A stretch of 28,357 nucleotides of DNA from Myxococcota bacterium (GTDB lineage Bacteria; Myxococcota_C; UBA6777): contig CAUJFU010000159.1 in assembly GCA_963169055.1 (NCBI GenBank), positions 1 to 28,357 of the forward strand, in the 5' to 3' direction. The notes under the pieces were generated by a model that saw only the letters and a list, made by a program, of their open reading frames with translations, was not told the DNA's origin and made no database searches. The stretch's first letter is position 1. The number at the start of each line of letters is the position of its first letter. This document shows positions 15,851 to 24,140 of the stretch, one piece after another. The position numbers and the translations under genes were made by a program.

Positions 15851-18045
15851 TGACACGCTACAGCGTTTCCGCACCCCACAAGCTGCTGCTATCTGGCGCA
15901 TACACCGTCCTCGATGGACATCCCGCCCTTGGTCTCGCCGTCGAGCCAAGGATGCACCTTACCCTCGACACCGCCTCGAATGAACCTTGGCCACGCGACA
16001 ACCCCTTCGCCGAAGCTGTCCGAATCGTCATGCGCGAAGAAGCCCATCGCCTCGGCGTCTTGGAACTTCCTCCCAGTCTCAGCTTTTCGACGCACACCGA
16101 GATGCCTGTTCATGGATGGGGCGTCGGCAGTAGCGCAGCCTTTGTCACTTGCCTCACACACGCGTGTTCTCTTGCAATGGGGCTTTCCCTCGACCCCACC
16201 GCGATCTTTGCACTCGCCCGCCGCGCCCATCGCCTTGCTCAACAAGAACAAGGCAGCGGACTCGATATCGCCGCTTGCACCTTTGGCGGACTGATCGGGG
16301 CAAACAACGCGCACACCGCATCCACTCCCCACATCCATCTGCTCGAATGGCCCGAAGAGATCGGCGTCTTGTTGATCCGCTCTGACAAAAAAGCCGACAC
16401 CCGCGAGATGATCCAAACTTACCGCCAAACTCCCAAAGAACAAGCTCGCGCCGAGCGCGATGCCCTCTTGCGCTCCATCGATCGCGTGTGGGACGCCGCT
16501 TTCAAAAAAGCAGATATCCTCGCAGCACTCGACGAAAACAACCGTTGCGAGGCCGATTGGTCCCGCGCCATGCAGATTCCTCTCGTCACCCCCCTCCAAC
16601 TCCAACTCGAACAAGCCTTCGCTGCGCACAAACCGCATATCGTGATCAAATCCCTCGGTGCAGGCGGCGGCGATAGCATCGGTTGTTTCTACCACCGCGA
16701 ACACCTACACCTCGCCGATATCGCCGAAGATACCAAAGCCTTCGCCCTCCAAGTCCGACCTGTTCGCGTTGAAAGACACGGCTCCTCGACTCACACCACA
16801 CACTCCGATCCCCGTACCCTCGCACCCACCACAACCTCCACCCCCTCGGATTATCAGGATGCACACCCCGCAGCCGCTGACCCCTCGGAGCATCGGCCCG
16901 CAAACGCTGACCCCTCGGAGCATCGGGCCACAACCTCCACAAACTCCAATCTCTCGGATAATCGGGCTTCACACACACAGGATTCGTCTATGGCGACTGA
17001 TCTCTTGGCTCCTTATCAAGAACACGCACAACGCGCTTGGGAAGCGCTACAACCGCAGCTACTCCAACAAGAACGCGCCCTCGCCCCCATGCTTGCACAC
17101 CATTTCCAAGCCACAGGAAAACTATTGCGCCCCGCGATCGCCCTCGCCTTCTTCGATCAGCTCCACGCAAGACAGACTTTCGAGACGCCCCACTGCTCGG
17201 AACAAATGACGCAAACTGCCCTTGCCATCGAGCTTTTACACAACGCAACGCTCATCCACGATGATCTCCAAGACGGAGACGCTTTCCGACGAGGTATCCC
17301 CACCGTCTGGAAAGCTTTTGATGCTTACCAAGCGATCAACGCGGGTAGTGCGCTATATTTTTATGCCCTTCAAGGGATCGCGAACCTTTCTCTCGCCCCG
17401 CTTACCATCGTCCGATTACATCAACTCTTTGCCGCTCAAACTCTCGCGATTATCGCAGGCCAAGCTCTTGAAAAGCAGCTTTGGGCCGCACTCGACGATC
17501 CACAACCCCACCAAACCGAAACCCTTTACCTCGAAGTCGTCGAGAAAAAAACCTCCGCCCTCTTCGCCTTGCCGATGATGTCTGCGGCCATCCTCGCGGA
17601 TCTTGACCCCGCCTCGACACTCGCTCTACAGGACGTTGCACGACCGCTCGGCGCGCTGTTTCAGATCCAAGACGATATCCTCGATCTCTTCGGAAACAAG
17701 GGCCGCGACACCGTTGGAACCGATATCGCCGAAGGCAAGCCAAGCTATCCCGCATTGTACGCACTCCAACACGCCTCCGCTGACCACGCTGCACGCCTCT
17801 ATCAGATCCTGCGCAGCCCCCGCGAACAAACCACACATACCGATATCCTCTGGGCCATCGACTTGATCCGCTCCTGTGGCGCGCTCCATGCCTCTCTTGA
17901 AAAAATGCACTCCCTCCGCCAACAAGCCCTTGAGGCTCTCGTCCACGCTGTCCCCGCCCCACACACCCCCACCAGCTTCCTTCACGCCGTCTGCGACAAG
18001 ATCATGCACCCGATCCAACATCTTTCCCACCATCCGACCCGCTAG
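15850..18045 (+). CDS. Phosphomevalonate kinase–polyprenyl diphosphate synthase fusion
   Basis: A single open frame of 731 residues joins two enzymes. Residues 1-310 are a GHMP phosphomevalonate kinase: SAPHKLLLSGAY (7-18), GWGVGSSAAF (89-98), GSGLD (135-139) and KSLGAGGGDS (267-276), the last typical of this kinase. Residues 311-380 are a Ser/Thr/His-rich linker with repeats. Residues 381-731 are a trans prenyltransferase: HDDLQDGD (470-477), KKTSALF (566-572), QIQDDILD (605-612) and GKPSYP. Ala466 and Thr467 stand just before the first Asp motif, with no aromatic stop residue, so the product is likely C20 or longer. CAGGAG 8 nt before the ATG at 15850 marks the start; the ATG at 15745 lies inside mvaD. 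An internal in-frame ATG at 16990 has AGGA 7 nt upstream, so a free synthase could also be made. Confidence 0.9.
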   Translation: MTRYSVSAPHKLLLSGAYTVLDGHPALGLAVEPRMHLTLDTASNEPWPRDNPFAEAVRIVMREEAHRLGVLELPPSLSFSTHTEMPVHGWGVGSSAAFVTCLTHACSLAMGLSLDPTAIFALARRAHRLAQQEQGSGLDIAACTFGGLIGANNAHTASTPHIHLLEWPEEIGVLLIRSDKKADTREMIQTYRQTPKEQARAERDALLRSIDRVWDAAFKKADILAALDENNRCEADWSRAMQIPLVTPLQLQLEQAFAAHKPHIVIKSLGAGGGDSIGCFYHREHLHLADIAEDTKAFALQVRPVRVERHGSSTHTTHSDPRTLAPTTTSTPSDYQDAHPAAADPSEHRPANADPSEHRATTSTNSNLSDNRASHTQDSSMATDLLAPYQEHAQRAWEALQPQLLQQERALAPMLAHHFQATGKLLRPAIALAFFDQLHARQTFETPHCSEQMTQTALAIELLHNATLIHDDLQDGDAFRRGIPTVWKAFDAYQAINAGSALYFYALQGIANLSLAPLTIVRLHQLFAAQTLAIIAGQALEKQLWAALDDPQPHQTETLYLEVVEKKTSALFALPMMSAAILADLDPASTLALQDVARPLGALFQIQDDILDLFGNKGRDTVGTDIAEGKPSYPALYALQHASADHAARLYQILRSPREQTTHTDILWAIDLIRSCGALHASLEKMHSLRQQALEALVHAVPAPHTPTSFLHAVCDKIMHPIQHLSHHPTR
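16840..16970. repeat. Four in-frame degenerate repeats in the fusion linker
   Basis: The core CTCGGANNATCNGG recurs at about 16845, 16884, 16914 and 16953, with spacings of 39, 30 and 39 nt, all multiples of three. The encoded peptides are PSDYQD, PSEHRP, PSEHRA and LSDNRA. The array sits exactly between the kinase and prenyl synthase domains. Confidence 0.85.
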
Positions 18046-18053
18046 ATCCTTGC

Positions 18054-18081
18054 TTGAAGTCTCACGAGATCGTGCTACAGT
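18054..18081 (+). promoter_or_regulatory. Promoter with third palindrome (site 3) in its spacer
   Basis: TTGAAG (18054-18059) and TACAGT (18076-18081) are separated by 16 nt. The spacer contains CACGA-GA-TCGTG at 18063-18074, the same CACG-N4-CGTG core as sites 1 and 2. A protein bound here would occlude RNA polymerase. Transcription would start near 18088, about 33 nt before the GTG at 18121. Confidence 0.55.
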
Positions 18082-18120
18082 ACGGTGCCTTCTGCGTTTG
18101 TCAAACCAAAGGAGAACGCC

Positions 18121-18738
18121 GTGAAACAACAACACCGCCATACGCCACCAAGTGCCGATCATTGGGCCTTTTCCCCCCCCTCCGCTCTTGCTCTGTTGAT
18201 CGCTCTTGTTTGCTTGCTCACAACCGTCGAAGCCCACGCTTACCGCATCGGCGGAACCAACCCCTACGCGGGATCACGACGCGAAGGTTATATGTACCAA
18301 GAGGGCGCAAAGCGCGCACTCGAACTCGAAGTACACGGAGGCTTTGATGTTGTCGAACAAGGTCTCGCCGCAGGCATCCGCTTTCACATCCCCATCGTCC
18401 ACAACGGCCTGCTACCCGATTTTAACGACGCCTTGTACTTCACCGTAGGCTCAGACTTCTATTGGACCCGTTGGAAGGGCATCTTTGGCGTCGGCTTTGG
18501 CGTTCCGCTCACGATCTTGTGGCGACTCTTTTTCACCAAGCTGTTTTCCTTGGGCATCGAAGTGGGACTCAACCCCTACATCCACTTTCGCTGGTTCAGC
18601 GAAACCTACAATTATGGATTTTTGCCCGTCTTTTTCGTGGGTGCCGTGACGCTGCATTTCGATATCACTCCCCTCCTCAGCGTCGTGGTTCGCCTCGGCT
18701 CTCCCTACCTTAGCGCGGGTGTTTCCTTTCGCTTTTGA
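18121..18738 (+). CDS. Exported beta-barrel-like outer-membrane protein
   Basis: The protein has about 205 residues from the GTG at 18121, which has GGAG about 7 nt upstream. The GTG at 18085 lies before the predicted transcription start and is rejected. A signal peptide is visible (SALALLIALVCLLTTVEAHA, cut before YRIGG). The mature part has alternating aromatic and hydrophobic strands, many Gly/Tyr/Trp residues and a C-terminal VSFRF ending in Phe, typical of outer-membrane beta-barrels. I do not recognise the family. It has its own promoter directly after the mevalonate operon, and that promoter carries the same palindrome core as the mvaS upstream region, so shared control with isoprenoid synthesis is likely. 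Only 11 nt separate its stop from that of the converging minus-strand gene. Confidence 0.75.
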   Translation: MKQQHRHTPPSADHWAFSPPSALALLIALVCLLTTVEAHAYRIGGTNPYAGSRREGYMYQEGAKRALELEVHGGFDVVEQGLAAGIRFHIPIVHNGLLPDFNDALYFTVGSDFYWTRWKGIFGVGFGVPLTILWRLFFTKLFSLGIEVGLNPYIHFRWFSETYNYGFLPVFFVGAVTLHFDITPLLSVVVRLGSPYLSAGVSFRF

Positions 18739-18749
18739 GAAATCTCGTG

Positions 18750-21700
18750 TTAGAGGCTTTTGGCGATGGCGCGGATCTGTGGGGCGGTTGGGGCGTTGGG
18801 GGAAAGGCGTAAGAATTGGTTGAAGGCGCGCTTGGCTTTTTTGGGTTGTTGGAGGTTCATGTAGATCAAGCCGAGAACACGGTACGCATCGCCCATCTTG
18901 GGATCTGCTTTGATGGCACTTTGCATCTTTTGTTGCGCTGCGGGGAGTTTGCCTGAAAACATCAATCGCATCCCTTCGGCATGGTATTTTTTCGCAAGTG
19001 CGGGATCACGTGGGGCAGCGCGGCGTTTCACGGGTCGTTTGACGGGCCGTTTCACAGGCCGAGGTTCGGGTGTCGGTTCTTCGCGGCGTTCGACAGGTTC
19101 TTCGCGGCGTTCGGCAGGTTCTACACGACGTGTAGCAGGTTCTTCACGACGTGTAGCGGGTTCTTCACGACGTGTCGCGGGTTCTTCACGGCGTGTCGCG
19201 GGTTCTTCACGGCGCACAGGTGTTTCGCGACCTTGCGTGGAGCCTACTTGTGGAACAGAAGCCTCGGAATTTCCGGCGTCTGGAGCCGAGACACCCGCGT
19301 CTTGACCTTCGACACGCGCCAACATCGGGCGTTCGGATGGGCGAGGTATTGGACGGGTTTCGATGCGTTTGGCGGGTGGGGTTTGGCGTGAGACAACGGG
19401 TTCGGGCGTCAATTCATCTGATTTCGGTTTGCGGGGTTGTTGAAGGCTACCGATAGCGATCAACATCACGGCAGCAACGACGATTACGCCGATCCCACCG
19501 AACAATAGGATCTTGCGATTTCGATCCGCTTCAGCTTTTTGTTCTGCCACAAGGCGATGGAATTCGTCTTCTTCGGGGGAGTATGCGCCTGCGAGATCGT
19601 TGGCAGGAGAAGAAAAGAAGCCCTCGCTCGTTGGGTCAAAGTCCACCGCCTCGCCGCTTGTATGGGGTTCTGCGACAGGCGGGTGGCTTTTGGTGGGGGG
19701 CTTGGCGTCGGTCTTCAACGCAGACTCGACTTTGATGGGCTGCGTTTTGGCGGTCGGTTGGGGTTTTGCAGCGGGTGCAGATTTTTCGGGGGCAGCAACA
19801 GGAGCGGGTTTCTCCGAACGTGTGGCTGGTTTCAAGGGAGCATCTGCGGCCTTATCGAGACCAATCGAGAAGGAAGCGAAGACACCGGATTCTGTGGTGG
19901 GCTGTTTTCGCTCGGAGATCTCGACTTTTACGGCGATCTCTTGCGAAGGAGGCGATGCAGCGGGTTCTTCAATCGCTTTCTCAGAGGAAAGTGTAAAAGC
20001 GGAAGCAGAAGACGAAGGCGGCGGAGAGATCGAGATATTCGACTTTTTCTCTTGAGAAGCAGGTTCTTCGGAAGCTGAAGAAGGGGGAGCCATCAAAAAC
20101 GGCGTCATGGGCCGTGTATCGGCTTTTTTGGCTGCGGGGCTAGCCGACTTTTCTTTTTCTGATTTTTCTTTTGCGGTGCGCGAAGCGATATCCAACACAT
20201 CCATCTGCGCGATGGTATCGGATGCAACGACCTCCGCTCGTTCAAACACCACAGCGTCATCCAAAGAAACGGCTGCGATCTCGACCTTTGCGGAGCTTGT
20301 CGTCGATTCTTGGAAGGGGTGCATCGAGCGCGTGGGGCGAGAACTTCCAGCAGGTTCGGAGCCTACATCAAAGGGGGCGTCGTCAAGGGACTGTTCACGC
20401 AGCGCCACGCTTGGCAACGCTTCTTGCGCAGGCATCGACAAGATCGGCAACGAAGCGTACGTCGCAGCCGTTTCAACATCCCCGATAGAACCATGCGAAA
20501 ATAGCGAATCCACGCCAAACGCTTCTGCAAAAGGCCGTGTATCGAGCGTGTGGTCTGTGAGTTTTGTGTTGTCTGTTTTGGTTTCTGCATCTTTTCTGCC
20601 GCCAAGCGCCGAAAAAGACGGCAGATCGTCTTGAGTCAACGAGCGAACTTGCTCCTCAAGGTTCTGTTTCAGATCGCTTTCCAATAGATCCGACACCAAG
20701 TTCATCGAGATCGCATCCAGATCGGAAAAGCTGCTGACTTTTTGCTTGACGATCGAGGGAGGAACCTCAAACTCTGCGGTCCCCGAAGAGACCGGCTTTT
20801 GAGCAGAGTCGCCCCCAAAACGCTCCAATTCTCCCGAAGCAGAAGCCTTATGAAACGCTTCAAGTGCGGTTCGATCTTGCGGATCTCCGAGGAGATGAGA
20901 AACCGAGTAAGCCCCTTCATCGTTGGCTTCTTCATCCACCGAAGGGACTTCCAACGTCCCGAAGGCTTGGATATCGGGTAGCGCAGGGCGCGATGGGGAG
21001 GATGTCGAAGAAGACGCTCGGAACGTGTCTTTGTTGGTGTTTTGCGAAGAGACCGAAGGAAGGATATCTTGTGATAGCGAAGTGATCGCAGAGTCGAGCA
21101 TCATCCCCAAACCGACGATCTCATCATCCAGAGCGTTTTTGTTTTTGGGCGGAACTGTGTCAAGCCGACTCCCCGTCAACTCGGAGACGTCTTTGACGGT
21201 AGGCAAGCCGGGATGCGTACTCAGTTCGGGGGGTTTGCGCTTTCGCCCTGTGTCTGACGGCGGCGAAGTGTAATCATTGTCAGGCCGCGAAGAAGGGGCA
21301 ACGTCTCCCCCTAAGAACGGATCATCGACGGGCTCTGTAAAGTCCGCAGGAGGCCGAAATGCTGGGACGTTGGGGGACGTTTCAAATTCAGAAAAGGCTT
21401 CATTTCTGAGCGTAGGAGCGAGTTCACGTTGCCGCGATGCCAAAAAGTCCTCTTGGGACGCAAAGGCGGGCGGCGGCATATTTGGGATGGTTTGTGAAAG
21501 GTCTTCGGGTTCATACACCGAAGAGTCCGCCGTGACGGTTTTTTTCGCTGCATTGGTTTGCGGGACTGTGGCGCGCTGCTCTTGAAAAGCCCGTTGTGCC
21601 GCTCCAAAGATATCGCCTTCGGTTGCGGTTTGTTTGGCGGTGGGGATCTGAGTCCCTTTCAGATACGACGCCGACTCGGAGACCTCGGGGATCGCAAACG

Positions 21701-21905
21701 CAGCCTCGCGTTGTTGCAAAGCTTCGGCAGCTTCGGAGACGATGCCCTCGGTGGATTCGTCGACCTCATCAAATAAACCAGAAGTGTGTTCTTCTCGCAT
21801 CCGACGGTCCACATGGGAAACAAAGCCACGCAACAGCTTTGCGGCATCGGATACATCGTCTTTCATCCCCTGAGGGATCTCAAAGAGATCGCGTTTCTCG
21901 CTCAT
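18750..21905 (-). CDS. Long disordered single-TM protein with C-terminal TPRs
   Basis: The protein has 1051 residues. The start at 21905 is preferred over 21992 because GGAG lies 9 nt upstream and MSEKRDLFEIPQGM opens a helical N-terminus. Residues 1 to about 790 are acidic, Ser/Pro/Ala-rich and almost certainly disordered. A membrane helix lies at about 797-817 (ILLFGGIGVIVVAAVMLIAI). A periplasmic Pro-rich part follows, with repeats of RREEPAT at about 893-948 and KRPV repeats, then two TPR units at the end (KYHAEGMRLMFSGKLPAAQQ and AYRVLGLIYMNLQQPKKAKR). The plan of long cytoplasmic linker, one helix and periplasmic TPR matches the neighbouring zinc finger proteins but lacks the zinc finger. 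No enzyme motif is visible. It may be an envelope scaffold; function unknown. Confidence 0.82.
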   Translation of the reverse strand: MSEKRDLFEIPQGMKDDVSDAAKLLRGFVSHVDRRMREEHTSGLFDEVDESTEGIVSEAAEALQQREAAFAIPEVSESASYLKGTQIPTAKQTATEGDIFGAAQRAFQEQRATVPQTNAAKKTVTADSSVYEPEDLSQTIPNMPPPAFASQEDFLASRQRELAPTLRNEAFSEFETSPNVPAFRPPADFTEPVDDPFLGGDVAPSSRPDNDYTSPPSDTGRKRKPPELSTHPGLPTVKDVSELTGSRLDTVPPKNKNALDDEIVGLGMMLDSAITSLSQDILPSVSSQNTNKDTFRASSSTSSPSRPALPDIQAFGTLEVPSVDEEANDEGAYSVSHLLGDPQDRTALEAFHKASASGELERFGGDSAQKPVSSGTAEFEVPPSIVKQKVSSFSDLDAISMNLVSDLLESDLKQNLEEQVRSLTQDDLPSFSALGGRKDAETKTDNTKLTDHTLDTRPFAEAFGVDSLFSHGSIGDVETAATYASLPILSMPAQEALPSVALREQSLDDAPFDVGSEPAGSSRPTRSMHPFQESTTSSAKVEIAAVSLDDAVVFERAEVVASDTIAQMDVLDIASRTAKEKSEKEKSASPAAKKADTRPMTPFLMAPPSSASEEPASQEKKSNISISPPPSSSASAFTLSSEKAIEEPAASPPSQEIAVKVEISERKQPTTESGVFASFSIGLDKAADAPLKPATRSEKPAPVAAPEKSAPAAKPQPTAKTQPIKVESALKTDAKPPTKSHPPVAEPHTSGEAVDFDPTSEGFFSSPANDLAGAYSPEEDEFHRLVAEQKAEADRNRKILLFGGIGVIVVAAVMLIAIGSLQQPRKPKSDELTPEPVVSRQTPPAKRIETRPIPRPSERPMLARVEGQDAGVSAPDAGNSEASVPQVGSTQGRETPVRREEPATRREEPATRREEPATRREEPATRRVEPAERREEPVERREEPTPEPRPVKRPVKRPVKRRAAPRDPALAKKYHAEGMRLMFSGKLPAAQQKMQSAIKADPKMGDAYRVLGLIYMNLQQPKKAKRAFNQFLRLSPNAPTAPQIRAIAKSL
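19060..19230. repeat. 21-bp tandem coding repeat (RREEPAT)
   Basis: About seven units of 21 nt, varying mainly at third positions, encode RREEPAT/RRVEPAE/RREEPVE in the periplasmic linker of the minus-strand TPR protein. Short KRPV repeats lie beside them. Copy number is likely to vary between strains. Confidence 0.85.
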
Positions 21906-21970
21906 CAAAATCGTCTCCACAACAGGCGACACAGCCAGTTCCCACGCACGCGCAGGAAAAAAGTGTTCCG

Positions 21971-21999
21971 AATCTACCACCTTCCGAACCACCTTGCAA
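21971..21999 (-). promoter_or_regulatory. Possible promoter for the disordered TPR protein gene
   Basis: On the minus strand TTGCAA (21999-21994) and TAGATT (21976-21971) are 17 nt apart. Transcription would start about 60 nt before the ATG at 21905. It lies in the divergent region shared with selB. Confidence 0.45.
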
Positions 22000-22011
22000 T
22001 CTATCTACTGC

Positions 22012-22042
22012 TTGACAGCCGATTGCCGCAAAGCACATACAT
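22012..22042 (+). promoter_or_regulatory. Possible promoter for selB
   Basis: A perfect TTGACA lies at 22012-22017. The -10 is weak: ACATAC at 22035 gives a 17-nt spacer and ATACAT at 22037 gives 19 nt. The ATG of selB is at 22118. Confidence 0.35.
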
Positions 22043-22117
22043 CAAACGCCGTTTTGTATGCCTTCCTCAAAAGATACGCAACCCACACACCCCCAGCGAA
22101 CACAAAGAGATCACCGT

Positions 22118-24055
22118 ATGAAGCACCGAATCCTCGGAACAGCCGGACACATCGACCACGGGAAAAGCAGCCTTGTCCACGCGCTCACAGGCCAACGCAC
22201 CGATCGCCTTCCCGAAGAACAACGCCGTGGAATCACGATCGACTTGGGCTTTGCTTCTCTTCGCGCAGAAGACGTTCACATCGGCATCGTCGATGTTCCC
22301 GGACACGAAGGCTTGATCCGCACCATGGTCGCAGGTGCCAGCGGAATGGACTTTGTGATGCTGGTGATCGCCGCCGATGAAGGCATCATGCCACAAACTC
22401 GCGAACATCTCGCCATCTGCGACTTTTTGGGCATCCACCACGGCTTGATCGTCCTCTCCAAAGTCGACCTCGTCGATCCCGATTGGCTCGAACTTGTCCG
22501 CACCGAGATCCACAGCGAACTCCAACACTCTCCGCTCCAACACGCCCCCCTACTCGAAGTCTCCTCCACCACAGGCCAAGGCATCGGACCTCTGCGCGAA
22601 GCGATCTTTGCTCTCGCTCGCCAACTCCCCGATCTCCCACACCAACAACCTGCAAGGCTCCCGATTGACCGCGCATTTGAACTACGCGGCCTCGGACCTG
22701 TCGTCACAGGCTCACTGCACGGCCAAGATCTGCAAGTCGGCGATACCGTAGCCGTCCTCCCTCTCGCCCAACAAGGCCGTATACGCGGCCTCCATGTCCA
22801 TCATCAGCCCACCCCCCAAGCCCATCATGGCCAACGTACCGCCGTGAACCTCCAAGGCATCCCACTCGAAGCCCTCACACGCGGACAGATCTTGACCAAC
22901 GATCTCAGCCTCCAAACTTCCCGCGAGATCGCCGTTTCCCTGCGTGCTCTTCCGCACCTGCCCAAACCGCTCAAACATCGGGCTCCTTTGCTCTGTCACC
23001 TTGGAACCCAACAGATCGCCTGCCGACTGTGGCTCCCACAAGCCCCTCACATCGAGCCCGCACAACACGCCTTCGCTTACCTTTTGCTCGATGAACCTGC
23101 TCTTGTCCTTCCCCACGATCGCCTGATCTTGCGTGGCTTCCAGCGCTTCCCCAAACACGGCTCCACCGTCGCGGGTGGACAGATCCTCGACCCCTTCCCT
23201 CCTCGCAGAAAACGCCATCGCACCGAGCTCAGCGAACGCCTTCACACTCTTATTCACGCCCCCCTCGAACAACGCGCCGCCATGCTCATCCAAGAAGCCC
23301 AACTCCACACCCTCTCCAAACCCACTCTCGCCCAACGCCTCGGCCTCTTCGGTCAACCTCTCGATCGACTCCTCCAACGCCTCCTCCAACAACAGACCCT
23401 ACTCCAAATCGATCACGATCCCCCTCATTTTCTCCATACCTCCGTACTCCACGACACTTGCGCCCTCGCTATCCAACGTCTCCAACAGCATCACCAAGAT
23501 CACCCCCTCCACGAAGGTATGCCTCGCGAAGCCTTGCGTGAACAACTTCACATCCCCTCCCCTCGGCTTTTTCAACTGCTCCTCCAAACTCTCCTTCAAC
23601 AGGGCAAGATCGCCCCTCCCCAAGACCTTTTGCGCCTCGCCACCCACCGCATCCAACTCAACGAAGACCACGCTGATCTCGAACTCCGCTTGCTCTCCCT
23701 CTACCTCGACGCCGCGCTCTCCCCCCCTCGCGTCCAAGATCTCCCCGCTCTCCTTCAACTCACCCCCCAACAACTCAAACCCATCCTCACCCTGCTCCTT
23801 CGCAACAACCAACTTGTCCGCGTTTCCGAAGATCTGTACTTCCATCCCCAACCTCTCCACGATCTACAACAACGCCTGATCGCTTTTCTCCTTCAACACC
23901 ACACCCTCTCCCCCCAAGACTTCAAAGAACTCACCCAAACCTCCCGTAAGTTTTCCATCCCCCTCGCCGAATACTTCGACAAACAACGTCTCACCCACCG
24001 CCAAGGCGATCAACGCATCCTCCGCGACCCCAACACACACAAGGCACAACCATGA
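22118..24055 (+). CDS. selB: Selenocysteine-specific translation elongation factor SelB
   Basis: SelB is a GTPase that carries Sec-tRNA to the ribosome and binds the SECIS hairpin of selenoprotein mRNA. The protein has 645 residues, within the usual 610-650. GTP motifs are GHIDHGKSS (10-18), [10 protein letters not shown] (37-46), DVPGHE (59-64) and SKVD (114-117). The middle has the expected beta-barrel domains ([17 protein letters not shown]), and the C-terminal third is helical with repeated winged-helix features, ending in DLYFHPQ and the [15 protein letters not shown] motif typical of the last SelB domain. The ATG at 22118 fits the family start; ATG 22058 adds 20 unrelated residues. The stop overlaps the next start as ATGA. 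SelB implies selA, selD and tRNA-Sec elsewhere in the genome. Confidence 0.96.
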   Translation: MKHRILGTAGHIDHGKSSLVHALTGQRTDRLPEEQRRGITIDLGFASLRAEDVHIGIVDVPGHEGLIRTMVAGASGMDFVMLVIAADEGIMPQTREHLAICDFLGIHHGLIVLSKVDLVDPDWLELVRTEIHSELQHSPLQHAPLLEVSSTTGQGIGPLREAIFALARQLPDLPHQQPARLPIDRAFELRGLGPVVTGSLHGQDLQVGDTVAVLPLAQQGRIRGLHVHHQPTPQAHHGQRTAVNLQGIPLEALTRGQILTNDLSLQTSREIAVSLRALPHLPKPLKHRAPLLCHLGTQQIACRLWLPQAPHIEPAQHAFAYLLLDEPALVLPHDRLILRGFQRFPKHGSTVAGGQILDPFPPRRKRHRTELSERLHTLIHAPLEQRAAMLIQEAQLHTLSKPTLAQRLGLFGQPLDRLLQRLLQQQTLLQIDHDPPHFLHTSVLHDTCALAIQRLQQHHQDHPLHEGMPREALREQLHIPSPRLFQLLLQTLLQQGKIAPPQDLLRLATHRIQLNEDHADLELRLLSLYLDAALSPPRVQDLPALLQLTPQQLKPILTLLLRNNQLVRVSEDLYFHPQPLHDLQQRLIAFLLQHHTLSPQDFKELTQTSRKFSIPLAEYFDKQRLTHRQGDQRILRDPNTHKAQP

Positions 24056-24140
24056 TCGCGCACCCTCTCTCACCGCCTCCCCAACTCCCACTGACCACCG
24101 ACCTTTTCGACCCCAACACCCACAAGGCTCACCCATGATC
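24025..24140. repeat. Imperfect direct repeat of the selB/rsmI stop-start junction
   Basis: A 33-nt segment at 24025-24057 recurs at 24108-24140 with three mismatches. Each copy begins CGACCCCAACAC, contains ACAAGG, and ends in CCATGATC, so each carries a ribosome-site-like AAGG 8 nt before an ATGA stop-start overlap. The offset is 83 nt. Confidence 0.9.
24052..24138 (+). CDS. 28-residue mini-ORF linking selB and rsmI
   Basis: An ATG overlaps the selB stop (ATGA) and the frame ends in a TGA that overlaps the rsmI start (ATGA). The peptide is 28 residues, Pro-rich, and ends in DPNTHKAHP, nearly the same as the SelB C-terminus DPNTHKAQP. The sequence arose by duplication of the selB 3' end with its ribosome site. 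It may be translated and keep rsmI coupled to selB, but the peptide itself probably has no function. Confidence 0.4.
   Translation: MIAHPLSPPPQLPLTTDLFDPNTHKAHP

Noticed and set aside
19060-19230. Tandem repeats considered as a CRISPR array
   Set aside because: The 21-nt units adjoin without spacers and encode an in-frame heptapeptide repeat.
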